64,000 nt of DNA from an uncultured Dorea sp. Lineage in GTDB: Bacteria > Bacillota > Clostridia > Lachnospirales > Lachnospiraceae. The notes beneath the pieces were generated by a model. It saw only the letters and a program-made list of their open reading frames with translations. It made no database searches and had not been told where the DNA came from. The stretch lies in NCBI GenBank assembly GCA_910589275.1, contig CAJUTH010000012.1:1-64000 (forward strand), in the 5' to 3' direction. Positions 34,657 through 43,783 of this stretch are shown here, piece after piece (position 1 is the first letter of the stretch; every line of letters starts with the position of its first letter). Both the position numbers and the translations under genes were made by a program.

Positions 34657-37138
34657 TCCGCTCTACAATCGAGTTCCTTTTTTCCATCCGCCGATACGCA
34701 GCAAGCGGTACGCTTACGCAGACCGCCGCTGTCGCCGCAAATGCGGCAAGCATCGGCGGCATAGGGATTTTAAAAGCCGCGCCGTTATAATTCATAGATT
34801 GATACAAACGGTACGTCATCCAAAGCCCGGCTGTCATTGTAATAAACCATACTCCTGCGGCATACAAAAGCCCCTCCATAACCAGCATCCCGCCCATCTG
34901 TTTTCCTGTCATCCCGATACTCTCCAGAATAGACAGTTCCATGCGCCGGTTCTGAATATTTCCTATTGAGGTGTTCAGATAATTCATAATACCGATAAAC
35001 GCCAGAATAAGTACCATGCTGATTCCCGCTTCCATCATATTTCCCTGTGCTTTCTCCACGGTTTTCATCAAATCTATTTTGGACTCGTAAGAATAATCCT
35101 TTGCACGGGGGATTTCATCAACCGCAGAAAGAACTGCCTTTTCTGTGTCTTCATCAAATTCCTCAGTGTAGGTAATGCCTATCTTGAAAATAACTGGAAC
35201 TTCTGCAAAATCTTTCACTACGCTGTCACTGACAATCATAATCGGCGGATAGGAAGCAAGCGCATTATAATCTGTCACATCGGTCAGGCCGGCAATCTCA
35301 AAAGAACGGCTGTGTTCCCTATCCCTATAATCCGCACAGGTTACCGTCTTGCCCACAACATCCTGATTCTCAAAAGCCAGGCTATTCCGGTACAGCAGAC
35401 AAGTCTTTCCTTCCAGAAACGCAGTTTCAGAAACCGGCTCCTCCATAGTGCTGTTTAAGGCTCTAAAATCTTCCCGATCAATTCCTACCAGAACCGAACC
35501 GAAATTCTCCGGATATTCTTTGTACTCTTCTATCTCATCCTCATAAGGGATATTCATCCATGTTTCGTAAAATTCCCTCATCCACTGATCCGCAAAATCC
35601 GGTTCCCAGGGAACTGTAACCTCCGTATAAATTACCGGATCGATTCCTGCAATTCCGTCTATTTCATCCAGCCTGTCTAAAAAAGCGCCGTCGAAAATCT
35701 GTACATGCTCTTTCAAATCTTCCTTCTTCATAGTATCATTTTGCAGTACCATATCCAGATTCCGATAATTAAAATAGTATTCTCTTGCACCCTGGGAAGA
35801 CACAAGGGTTACCACGCATAAGAATACCGCCAGACTGACTGAGAGGGATACTACGATCACTGCTGATTTTTTCTTATCCTTCAGCACCTGATCTGTGGCC
35901 ATCCTCCAGATAAGCCTTCCCCTTCTCTTCTTACGAAGCCTTCCTGTTCCGGATTCCGGCCTGTATCCCAGCGCTTCCATGGGCGAACTTGCCGCTGCGG
36001 TTTTCGCAGGTTTCCTGCCGGCCGCAAACACCGTTACACCAACTAAAAATATGGTTGCCAGAAAAACTGCCGGATGAAAAGAAACCTCAATACCGCCGAT
36101 TCTTCCTGCTCGGATTCCTAATGATTTTACAATCTCCGGAATCAGGATAAAGGAGAGGCCGCCGCCAGCAAGAATCCCGCCAAGAATGCCGATTCCGCCA
36201 ACAAGAAGCATCTGCCGTCCGATCAAGCCGTAAATCTGCCGCCCGGTCATACCAATGGTCTGCAGCAGGCCATAATACCGTATATTCCCCGCCACAGACA
36301 AATACATAATATTGTAAACCAACAGATATGCGCACAGACAGATTACAAATACAAGACATAAAATCCCCCTTAAAATCTGTACAGAGTAACCAATATCTAT
36401 CTGATAAAACAGCCTTTGTGATTTGTCAAGCTCCATATATGAGATAAATGCATCCTGTTCTTTCGCGCTCATTAGATTCTGCTTTAACTGAATAAAGCAC
36501 CGCCCGGAGGATACATCCGAAGGATGAAGCCCTGTCTGTTTATAAAAGCTTTCCGACACATAAAAAACATCCTTCGCGCCATAACCGTCCCAGATTCCCG
36601 AGATACGAAAGGTTCTCTCCTTGGTCTCCCCGGCCACGCCGCAGACTACGGTAAACTCATCTCCCACACCCAGCCCCGAAAAACCACATTTCTCTAATGC
36701 TTCTTCCGTTGCCATGACCTGGTCTTCTGCCATCGGATAAGAGCCCGTCACTGTTTCCCTGGCCGGAGCCATCATTTGATCCCAATAAACCGGATCCGCA
36801 TACATAAGCCCCACATCCGGAGTCTTATCATAGAGTGTTTCTTCCACAAAACCGGATGCAGAACAGATACCGAATTTCTCCACGCCCGGATGCCCTTCTA
36901 ACCGCTCCTTCTGGCTGTCGGACACTCCATACATAATCGCGTCAAAGTCCGCGCCGCTAAGGCGGATATTCTGCAGCCTCTGCATTTTAAAATAAGTTAT
37001 GCCTACCGTAAAAATACTAAACATCATAAGAGACGACAAAAACACTGCCAGTATCATCGTAATGCTCCGGCGTTTGTTATTCCTGAGAAGTTTCGCTGCC
37101 ATATTGGAAACTACCGCCATATTATTATTTTTAAGCAC
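34640..37138 (-). CDS. FtsX-family ABC transporter permease
   Basis: 832 residues, membrane subunit of a MacB/BceB-like transporter. One N-terminal helix, a large extracellular domain (about 55-260), three helices with FtsX fold (265-385), a further helix near 420, a second extracellular domain (450-680), then three C-terminal helices. Start is taken as GTG at 37138, giving MLKNNN, the N-terminus common in such permeases; GTG 37147 and ATG 37120 are alternatives. It overlaps the ATPase gene. With the upstream regulator, kinase and ATPase it forms a peptide-antibiotic resistance or cell-envelope stress type module. Confidence 0.9.
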   Translation of the reverse strand: MLKNNNMAVVSNMAAKLLRNNKRRSITMILAVFLSSLMMFSIFTVGITYFKMQRLQNIRLSGADFDAIMYGVSDSQKERLEGHPGVEKFGICSASGFVEETLYDKTPDVGLMYADPVYWDQMMAPARETVTGSYPMAEDQVMATEEALEKCGFSGLGVGDEFTVVCGVAGETKERTFRISGIWDGYGAKDVFYVSESFYKQTGLHPSDVSSGRCFIQLKQNLMSAKEQDAFISYMELDKSQRLFYQIDIGYSVQILRGILCLVFVICLCAYLLVYNIMYLSVAGNIRYYGLLQTIGMTGRQIYGLIGRQMLLVGGIGILGGILAGGGLSFILIPEIVKSLGIRAGRIGGIEVSFHPAVFLATIFLVGVTVFAAGRKPAKTAAASSPMEALGYRPESGTGRLRKKRRGRLIWRMATDQVLKDKKKSAVIVVSLSVSLAVFLCVVTLVSSQGAREYYFNYRNLDMVLQNDTMKKEDLKEHVQIFDGAFLDRLDEIDGIAGIDPVIYTEVTVPWEPDFADQWMREFYETWMNIPYEDEIEEYKEYPENFGSVLVGIDREDFRALNSTMEEPVSETAFLEGKTCLLYRNSLAFENQDVVGKTVTCADYRDREHSRSFEIAGLTDVTDYNALASYPPIMIVSDSVVKDFAEVPVIFKIGITYTEEFDEDTEKAVLSAVDEIPRAKDYSYESKIDLMKTVEKAQGNMMEAGISMVLILAFIGIMNYLNTSIGNIQNRRMELSILESIGMTGKQMGGMLVMEGLLYAAGVWFITMTAGLWMTYRLYQSMNYNGAAFKIPMPPMLAAFAATAAVCVSVPLAAYRRMEKRNSIVERIKGIE

Positions 37139-37820
37139 GGGAATCACTTCCCTTCACGATTACGCCGTCCTCAATACGGACAATCCGGTCCGCCATCTGG
37201 GCGATATCATTATCATGGGTAATAAGTACAATGGTCTGCTGAAACTGGTTCGCCGCCATTTTAAGAAGTCCCAATACATCATGGCTGGCTGCGGTATCCA
37301 AATTGCCTGTCGGCTCGTCGGCAAGGATGAGCGATGGTTTCGACGCGATTGCCCTGGCAATCGCCACCCTCTGCTGCTGCCCTCCGGACAACGTTCCCGG
37401 CAGCGCCTTCTTCTTTTCTTCAAGCTTCAGCAGCTCTAAAATCTCCTCTACAAACTGCCTGTCAATACGGCGTCCATCCAGTTCAATGGGAAGCACCACA
37501 TTCTCATATACACTTAAATCCGGAACCAGATTATAATTCTGAAAAATAAAACCAACCTTCCTGCGGCGGAAAACCGTAAGTTCTTCCTTCGTCATGCCAG
37601 ACAGATGCTTTCCAGCCACGCATACCTCCCCGGCAGTAGGATGATCCAGCCCTCCTATCATATGCAAAAGCGTACTTTTTCCACTTCCGGACTTCCCGAT
37701 AATTGCAGCAAATTCCTGTTCCTTCACCTGGAAGTCCACACCGTCTAACGCTTTAACTGTATGATCTCCCAATTTATAATACTTTTTCAGTCCCTTAGTC
37801 TCTACAATCCACGAATTCAT
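37131..37820 (-). CDS. ABC transporter ATP-binding protein, MacB/LolD/BceA type
   Basis: 229 residues. Walker A GKSGSGKST, Q-loop FQNYNLVPDLSVYENV (characteristic of the MacB/LolD subgroup), signature LSGGQQQR, Walker B LILADEPTGNLD and switch His in LITHDND. Powers the adjoining FtsX-type permease. The 93-base gap before it contains three TCACAA repeats, suggesting separate control by the neighbouring response regulator. Confidence 0.95.
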   Translation of the reverse strand: MNSWIVETKGLKKYYKLGDHTVKALDGVDFQVKEQEFAAIIGKSGSGKSTLLHMIGGLDHPTAGEVCVAGKHLSGMTKEELTVFRRRKVGFIFQNYNLVPDLSVYENVVLPIELDGRRIDRQFVEEILELLKLEEKKKALPGTLSGGQQQRVAIARAIASKPSLILADEPTGNLDTAASHDVLGLLKMAANQFQQTIVLITHDNDIAQMADRIVRIEDGVIVKGSDSRA

Positions 37821-37866
37821 ATTCTGCCTCCTTTATATTTGATAACTCTATACTAGCAGGCAAAAA

Positions 37867-37899
37867 TCACAAACCAGTCACAATCTGCAATTATCACAA
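37867..37899 (-). promoter_or_regulatory. Three TCACAA repeats upstream of ABC genes
   Basis: TCACAA at 37867, 37878 and 37894 (TTGTGA on the minus strand), the first two 11 bases apart, one helical turn, as expected for OmpR-type regulator dimers. The distal copy is also part of a palindrome ATCACA-ATTC-TGTGAT. Candidate binding site of the response regulator encoded in the same module. Confidence 0.45.
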
Positions 37900-37913
37900 T
37901 TCTGTGATTCTTT

Positions 37914-38837
37914 CTATTCATTCGGCAGATACAGGCAGAACTCAGACCCCTTTTCCTCCCGCGGCCTCACCTCGATATATCCGCCCTGCATCTCTAAAAT
38001 CTTCCTCGCAAGATACAGCCCGATTCCAACGCCGCTTTCCTCATGCACTTCCGGTTCCCGGTAAAACCTTGTGAAAATCTCCGCCCGCCTTTCCGGCAAG
38101 ATCCCTTTCCCGGTATCTGAAATACTAATTCTGGTAAAGATCTCCTGTCTGATCACCTTTACATGGACTTTCCCAAAGGCTTCTGTGTATTTTACTGCGT
38201 TATCCAGCACATTAAACACCGCTTCTTCTGTCCATTTCGCATCATGCCGAAGGATATACGGCTCCTCGCAGTCTGCCGACAGCTCTATCTGTTTCGCAGC
38301 CGCAGCCGGGACGATCTCCGTTACCGCTTTCGCCAGCGTCTCATAGAAATTCCCCGGCTTACTCTTTATCTGAATAATTCCCGCCTCCAGCCTAGACATC
38401 TTCACCATACTCTGAAGAAGAAAATCCAGCTTATCAGCCTGCCTTTCCAGATTCTTTAAAAATTCCGCCCCCTTATTTGACAGCTCTTCCTCCTCTAAAA
38501 ATTCCAAATACAGCTTCATATTCGCAATGGGCGTTCTTGTCTGATGGGAAATGTCCGAGATCAATTCTTTTATCTGCTCCTTTTCCTGCAAATACGCCTC
38601 CTCTTTCTTTCTCCAGATCCGATCAGCCTGTGACAGCTTCTCACCGCATTTGCCCCAAAGAGTGTCCTTTTCCTCTTCTGCATCTTTAGCCAGCTCCCGT
38701 CCTGACAAAATATCGTCCAGCGACTGCTCAACCTTAGCCGCAAATTGCCAGACCTCTTTCTTTAGCCGGCATACCCTCCAGACGGCCCCACAAACTGCAC
38801 ATGCCGCCAGAATGATACTTATCATCGTCCAATCCAT
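37914..38837 (-). CDS. Sensor histidine kinase
   Basis: 307 residues. A single N-terminal membrane helix (about 5-22) with virtually no extracytoplasmic sensor, a coiled linker, HisKA with the phospho-His in ISHQTRTPIANM, and HATPase_c (LDNAVKYTEA, SDTGKGI, GIGLYLARKI). Short-sensor kinases of this type usually read the state of a partner ABC transporter. The first codons overlap the regulator gene by 16 bases. Confidence 0.93.
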   Translation of the reverse strand: MDWTMISIILAACAVCGAVWRVCRLKKEVWQFAAKVEQSLDDILSGRELAKDAEEEKDTLWGKCGEKLSQADRIWRKKEEAYLQEKEQIKELISDISHQTRTPIANMKLYLEFLEEEELSNKGAEFLKNLERQADKLDFLLQSMVKMSRLEAGIIQIKSKPGNFYETLAKAVTEIVPAAAAKQIELSADCEEPYILRHDAKWTEEAVFNVLDNAVKYTEAFGKVHVKVIRQEIFTRISISDTGKGILPERRAEIFTRFYREPEVHEESGVGIGLYLARKILEMQGGYIEVRPREEKGSEFCLYLPNE

Positions 38838-39496
38838 TGATACCCCATCCCATAAACATTTGAAATATATCTGTGATCCTCATCCTCAATTTTCCGACGA
38901 AGACGGTTGATGTTCACTGCCAGCGCATGTTTATCCACAAACTGTCCCCCGCCGTCCCACAACCGCTCCAATAAAACACTGTAAGTCAGAAGCTGTCCTT
39001 TGTTTGTAATAAGTTCCTTTAACAGCCGAAACTCCGTCGGCGTAACAGCACATTCCTTACCGTCCAGCAATACCTTTACACGATTTAAATCAATAAAAAG
39101 ATATCCATCGTTAAATATGCCGACCTCCCGCTCCGCCGTCCTTTTCAGTATCACATGAATCTTCTTCAACAGAATCTTCATAGAAAAAGGCTTCGTCACA
39201 TAATCCTCCGCTCCCAGGTCGTACCCTTTAAGAGCGTCCTCCTCCAGATCTCTGGCCGTCAGGAAAATAACCGGCAGCGCCTTTCTCTCCTTTGCCCATC
39301 TACAAAAAGCAAAACCCTCCCCATCGGGAAGGTTTACATCAAGCAAAAGCAGATCTGGCGCGCTGCCGGCAAACGCTTCTTTCGCTTCCTTAACAGAAAA
39401 CGCAGTTTCCACATGATAATTTTCTTTACGAAGCGCATAGCACAGTGTTTGATTTAATTCGTAATCATCCTCCAGAAGTAATATGTTCTGCATCAA
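38822..39496 (-). CDS. OmpR-family response regulator
   Basis: 224 residues: receiver (acid pair in LLLEDDYELN, phospho-Asp in LLLLDVNLPDGEG, Lys in DYVTKPFS) and winged-helix DNA-binding domain (ECAVTPTEFRLLKELITNKGQ region; RLWDGGG; VNINRLRRKIE). First gene of the module, probably controlling the ABC genes downstream. Confidence 0.95.
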   Translation of the reverse strand: MMQNILLLEDDYELNQTLCYALRKENYHVETAFSVKEAKEAFAGSAPDLLLLDVNLPDGEGFAFCRWAKERKALPVIFLTARDLEEDALKGYDLGAEDYVTKPFSMKILLKKIHVILKRTAEREVGIFNDGYLFIDLNRVKVLLDGKECAVTPTEFRLLKELITNKGQLLTYSVLLERLWDGGGQFVDKHALAVNINRLRRKIEDEDHRYISNVYGMGYQWIGR

Positions 39497-39592
39497 TCCT
39501 GTTATCCTCTCTTTTCGGGTTCTCCCCTCTCTTTACGCATTCGAAGTCATATATACAGTCCTTGGTATATCTCAGTCCAAATGAACTGCTCT

Positions 39593-41218
39593 CTAATTTA
39601 GTTCTTCTACTATGCAGGAATGCTCTTTCGTTTCTCTATCATAACTAATTCCTACAGCCAGAATACTGCCTTTATATTTTTGCTTCTCGCCTAACTTTCC
39701 TCTAAAGCGTAAATCGTATTCCCTGTCCTTTATCTGCTGCACCGCTTCCTCCGGCGTACCGTCCACCTTCAGTTCAAGGATAATCGCCGCAGCATCTTTT
39801 CGTTCGGGATAAAAAATAAAATCCACATATCCCCTTCCTGCTTTATCCTCTCTTTCTACACGATATTCATCCCGCGCCGACAAATAGACAAGATTTACAA
39901 CGGCTGATAATTCCACCTCGCTATTATATGCTAAAATAGGAGATTCTGTATTGTGTACATATTGTAAAATTTCTGCCATAGCCGCTGTATTCCCATCAAG
40001 CGTGGCGGCCATCATTTTCTCTGACTCTCTTGCCAGCCGATAGACATATCCGAGTGAATCCTTCGTCAGTAAAATCCTTCTAAATTGTTCCATAATCTCC
40101 CGGTTTGGTATATATACTTTCCCGTTATTGTATGTTAATAAACCATATACCACCATCGCTGAATATATTTCATCTCTGGATTTCAAATGCATAGATACCG
40201 CCGCATAATCTTGTATTTCTGCTTTAACGCCCTCTCCGGCAACCAGCAGGACAAGATCATCCCTGACCTCTTCAACATTATTTTGAATATAAAAGAAAAG
40301 TTCATCATAAGGACCGGAACTTGTCCAATAACTCCTAAGCTGATTATCCGTAAACGCACATACAATAGAACGAGGATTAAAAATCCTATTTCCTGCCGCC
40401 GTACAATACCCATCATACCAATTTGTTAAATCCTCACGGGAAATCTGCGGTATCAATGTCCTCTTCTGATAAATCGAAAACAATTCATCGACCTCAGAAT
40501 TGGTAAAGCCAAAATATTCACTGAACCGCTCTGCTGTCATCATATTATATTCCACGAACATATTTAACTCTGATCCACTGGAATATTTTGCGATCGGAAG
40601 TACGCCGGTCATATACGCAAGCTCCACATACACTTTTCCCTTGAGCAGCGATTTTAAAAAAAGCAAATACTCTTTCAGGCTGCTTTCTGTAATATAAGAC
40701 ATATGAAATACCGCGTCCCATTCATCCATTACAAAGATAAACTTTTCACCCGTCTTCTGAAAAATACAGGTCATAACATCCCATACCGCATCGCCAGTCT
40801 GAATGCCTATATCCGGATATGCTTCCGCCAAATCCTGATTGATCCCATCCTGAATACGGTCAATATAATGCCTGTAATCGGAACAATTTCTTGGTACCTC
40901 GCTAAAATCAATGTAAATTACGTTATGCCTATTCAAATGCTTGTGATAATCAAAATCTTCTCCATTTATACTTTTTGCAATCTTTAGTCTCTGGAATAAA
41001 TCGCTGCTGTCTACTGCCTTTCCAAAAAAAGCCGCAACCATATTTGCCATAACACTTTTTCCAAAACGGCGCGGCCTTGTGATACATATATATTTGCTTT
41101 TTCTTCCGATGGAAGGAATCAGCTCTTTGATCAATTCTGATTTATCGACAAAGTATGGGTCTAAAACCATTTCAAAATAGTCTTCATAGGAATTTCTGTT
41201 ATTCAAATAAACGCCCAT
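39593..41218 (-). CDS. AAA-ATPase-like protein with PD-(D/E)XK nuclease-like domain
   Basis: 541 residues. N-terminal AAA-ATPase-like domain of the kind often annotated PF09820: Walker A variant TRPRRFGKSVM (about 44-54) and Walker B FIFVMDEWDAVF. C-terminal PD-(D/E)XK-like domain (PF08011 type) with Asp in YVDFIFYPE and E-x-K in IILELKVDG. These proteins are abundant, often multicopy, in gut Firmicutes and Bacteroidetes; their role is unknown, with mobile-element or defence links suggested. Single gene; codon use looks more AT-rich than the neighbouring lysC, consistent with separate acquisition. Confidence 0.85.
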   Translation of the reverse strand: MGVYLNNRNSYEDYFEMVLDPYFVDKSELIKELIPSIGRKSKYICITRPRRFGKSVMANMVAAFFGKAVDSSDLFQRLKIAKSINGEDFDYHKHLNRHNVIYIDFSEVPRNCSDYRHYIDRIQDGINQDLAEAYPDIGIQTGDAVWDVMTCIFQKTGEKFIFVMDEWDAVFHMSYITESSLKEYLLFLKSLLKGKVYVELAYMTGVLPIAKYSSGSELNMFVEYNMMTAERFSEYFGFTNSEVDELFSIYQKRTLIPQISREDLTNWYDGYCTAAGNRIFNPRSIVCAFTDNQLRSYWTSSGPYDELFFYIQNNVEEVRDDLVLLVAGEGVKAEIQDYAAVSMHLKSRDEIYSAMVVYGLLTYNNGKVYIPNREIMEQFRRILLTKDSLGYVYRLARESEKMMAATLDGNTAAMAEILQYVHNTESPILAYNSEVELSAVVNLVYLSARDEYRVEREDKAGRGYVDFIFYPERKDAAAIILELKVDGTPEEAVQQIKDREYDLRFRGKLGEKQKYKGSILAVGISYDRETKEHSCIVEELN

Positions 41219-41230
41219 CCGGCCAGCCTC

Positions 41231-42439
41231 CTACTCCGTCATAATAAACCCGTCGTGCACCGCGTTCATGGCCTTATCCACGTCCTTCTCATCCACCAGC
41301 ACCGTAATCCGGATCTCCGACGTGGCGATCATATTGATATTCACCCTGGAATTATACATAGATTCAAACATCTTCGCCGCCACGCCCGGGTTGCTCATCA
41401 TCCCAGCGCCGACCACGGAAATCTTCGCCACATGTTTATTCGAGGTAATCTGCTGGATGGTCAGCGTCTCCTTGTGCTCCTCCAGCGTATCCAGCGCATC
41501 CTGAAGGTCATCCTCCGACACCGTAAAAGAAATATCCTTCGTGCCGTCCCGTCCTACAGACTGCAGGATGATATCCACATTAATATTATTCCTAGCCAAA
41601 GTATGGAAAATCTTGAATGCCGTTCCCGGCTTATCCTCTACTCCGATTACGGAAATCCGCGCTGTATTTGAATCGGCCGCCACGCCTGTGATTAACATTT
41701 TTTCCATTTTTGCCTTCTCCTTGATTACCGTACCTTCCGACCGGTTCAGGCTGGACCGCACCACCAGTCTGACACCGTATTTCTTTGCCATTTCCACCGA
41801 GCGGTTATGAAGAACCTTCGCACCTAAGGACGCCAGCTCCAGCATCTCGTCATAGGTTACCTCTTTTAACTTCATCGCCCGCTTGACGATCCGCGGGTCG
41901 GCGGTATACACGCCGTCCACGTCCGTAAAGATCTCACAAAGATCCGCATGCAGCACCGCCGCCAGTGCAACGGCCGTGGTGTCCGAACCGCCTCGGCCCA
42001 AGGTCGTTATATCGTCATACTTATTGACCCCCTGAAATCCTGTCACAATCACAATCTTTCTGGAATCCAGCTCATGCCGGAGCCGGTCCGTATCGATCCG
42101 TTTGAATCTCGCATTCCCATATCTGGAAGTGGAATGCATCTGTACCTGAAATGCATTCAGCGATACAGCCGGAACATCCATACTCTGCATAGCCATAGCC
42201 ATCAGCGACGCCGACACCTGTTCCCCTGTGGCAAGAAGCATATCCAGCTCTCTCTTTTTAGGGCTGGCGTTCACCGTCTGGGCAAGAGCGATCAGCTCAT
42301 CCGTAGTATCTCCCATGGCTGAAAGCACCACTACCACGTCGTGCCCCGCCCGGTAATCCTCGATACAGCGCTTCGCCACATTGAATATTTTCTCCTTATC
42401 AGCAACAGAACTGCCGCCGAACTTCTTTACAATCAGCAT
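41231..42439 (-). CDS. lysC: Aspartate kinase
   Basis: 402 residues, first step of the aspartate family pathway (lysine, threonine, methionine). Kinase motif VKKFGGSSVADKE at the N-terminus, FTDVDGVYTADPR (about 168-180), and two C-terminal ACT domains (around 265-330 and 345-400) for feedback control. Start 42439 has GGAGG upstream; an earlier ATG at 42457 lacks one. Last of a prfB-hom-apgM-lysC gene series. No lysine riboswitch or T-box seen in the short gap before it. Confidence 0.96.
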   Translation of the reverse strand: MLIVKKFGGSSVADKEKIFNVAKRCIEDYRAGHDVVVVLSAMGDTTDELIALAQTVNASPKKRELDMLLATGEQVSASLMAMAMQSMDVPAVSLNAFQVQMHSTSRYGNARFKRIDTDRLRHELDSRKIVIVTGFQGVNKYDDITTLGRGGSDTTAVALAAVLHADLCEIFTDVDGVYTADPRIVKRAMKLKEVTYDEMLELASLGAKVLHNRSVEMAKKYGVRLVVRSSLNRSEGTVIKEKAKMEKMLITGVAADSNTARISVIGVEDKPGTAFKIFHTLARNNINVDIILQSVGRDGTKDISFTVSEDDLQDALDTLEEHKETLTIQQITSNKHVAKISVVGAGMMSNPGVAAKMFESMYNSRVNINMIATSEIRITVLVDEKDVDKAMNAVHDGFIMTE

Positions 42440-42493
42440 AGTGCCCTCCAAATGCATTTCCGCAAGCTGCCCCGGTCCCTGTTCTTCTTACCA

Positions 42494-43696
42494 TTACGCT
42501 TCAAACAGATGATCAATCAGGCGGTATCCTTCCTTCCAGACATGCCTGCTTTTTACAGCTTCTTTCTCATTATATATATGAATCCCATCCTGTTTGGTTC
42601 TGCTGTCATACAGAAGATATGGAACCGGCTCCCCGGTATGGGTCCGCACACAGATCGGCGTGGGATGATCCGGCAGCACCAGAATCCGATACTCCTCAGA
42701 CGACGCTTCCATCGCGTCCACAATCCGCTTCAACACCCGGCCATCCACATTCTCAATCGCCGTGATCTTATCCGACATCAGACCCATATGTCCCATCTCA
42801 TCCGGCGCTTCCACATGGATATAAGCAAAATCATAACCATTCTCCAAAAGAGCTTTCACCGCCGCGTCTGCTTTGCCCTCATAATTCGTATGAAGCCCGC
42901 CGTTGGCGCCTTCCACGGAAATATTATCCATACCCGCTCCCACGGCAATCCCCTTCAGCAAATCTACCGCGGAAATCATCACACCCCGCTTCCCGGTCTT
43001 TTCCCGGAAAGACGTAAGCGCCGGCCTTGTCCCGGCGCCCCAGAACCACAGAGAATTGGCGGGATTTAACCCTTGCTCCTTACGTCTAATATTAACAGGA
43101 TGATTTTTCAAAATCTCATAACTCTTTTCCATCATTTCACGGAAGATGGGATTTTCCGGCAGATGGGCGCCAATCCGCTCCGTCAGCACATCATGGGGAG
43201 GCACAAGCTCCATCACTTCCCCCTGCTTCCAGATCAGCAGATGCCGATAGCTGATGCCCGCGTAAAATGCATAGCCTTCCCTCTCAAGCTCTGCCTTCAC
43301 CGCGTCAATCAGCACCTTCGCTTCCTCCGTACTGATTTCCCCGGAACTGTGGTCAAGGATCTTCTGATCCTCATAAGCCCCCTCTTCCTCCGTAAGCGTT
43401 ACCAGATTACAGCGGTAAGATACGTCCGTAGGAGCCATATCCACGCCGATGCTCAGCGCTTCCAGCGGAGACCTGCCCGTATAATAAAGCTTCGGGTCGT
43501 AGCCCATCACCGACAGATTTGCCGTATCGCTTCCCGGAGCCATCCCCTCCGGCACCATGAATGCCATGCCAATTTCCGCTCTTTTAGCCAGTGCATCCAT
43601 CACCGGAGTGGCGGCCGCCTCCAGAGTCGTACGGCCTCCCAGTTCCTCTATGGGCCTTCCGGCCATTCCATCGCTCAGCAAAATAAGATATTTCAT
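42494..43696 (-). CDS. ApgM-type phosphomutase, proposed homoserine kinase
   Basis: 400 residues of the alkaline-phosphatase superfamily, cofactor-independent phosphoglycerate mutase (archaeal ApgM) branch. Metal-binding residues show in LLSDGMAG (Asp), GSDTANLSVMGYDP (Ser nucleophile region), HVEAPDEMGHMG and VLPDHPTP. In this setting, between homoserine dehydrogenase and aspartate kinase, it probably serves as homoserine kinase, a role proposed for a subgroup of this family. No ThrB is in the window. True phosphoglycerate mutase activity cannot be excluded from sequence alone. Confidence 0.85.
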   Translation of the reverse strand: MKYLILLSDGMAGRPIEELGGRTTLEAAATPVMDALAKRAEIGMAFMVPEGMAPGSDTANLSVMGYDPKLYYTGRSPLEALSIGVDMAPTDVSYRCNLVTLTEEEGAYEDQKILDHSSGEISTEEAKVLIDAVKAELEREGYAFYAGISYRHLLIWKQGEVMELVPPHDVLTERIGAHLPENPIFREMMEKSYEILKNHPVNIRRKEQGLNPANSLWFWGAGTRPALTSFREKTGKRGVMISAVDLLKGIAVGAGMDNISVEGANGGLHTNYEGKADAAVKALLENGYDFAYIHVEAPDEMGHMGLMSDKITAIENVDGRVLKRIVDAMEASSEEYRILVLPDHPTPICVRTHTGEPVPYLLYDSRTKQDGIHIYNEKEAVKSRHVWKEGYRLIDHLFEA

Positions 43697-43783
43697 ATCA
43701 CTCTCAGTCCTCTCCGCCGGTATAAGCCTTCCTCTTCCAAGGTTTATACCGGCTTATTCCAATGCCCTTCTCCCTATGGGCCT

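Noticed and set aside
42440..42493. Possible lysine riboswitch or T-box before the aspartate kinase
   Set aside because: The gap is only 54 bases, too short; the dapA leader is likewise too short.
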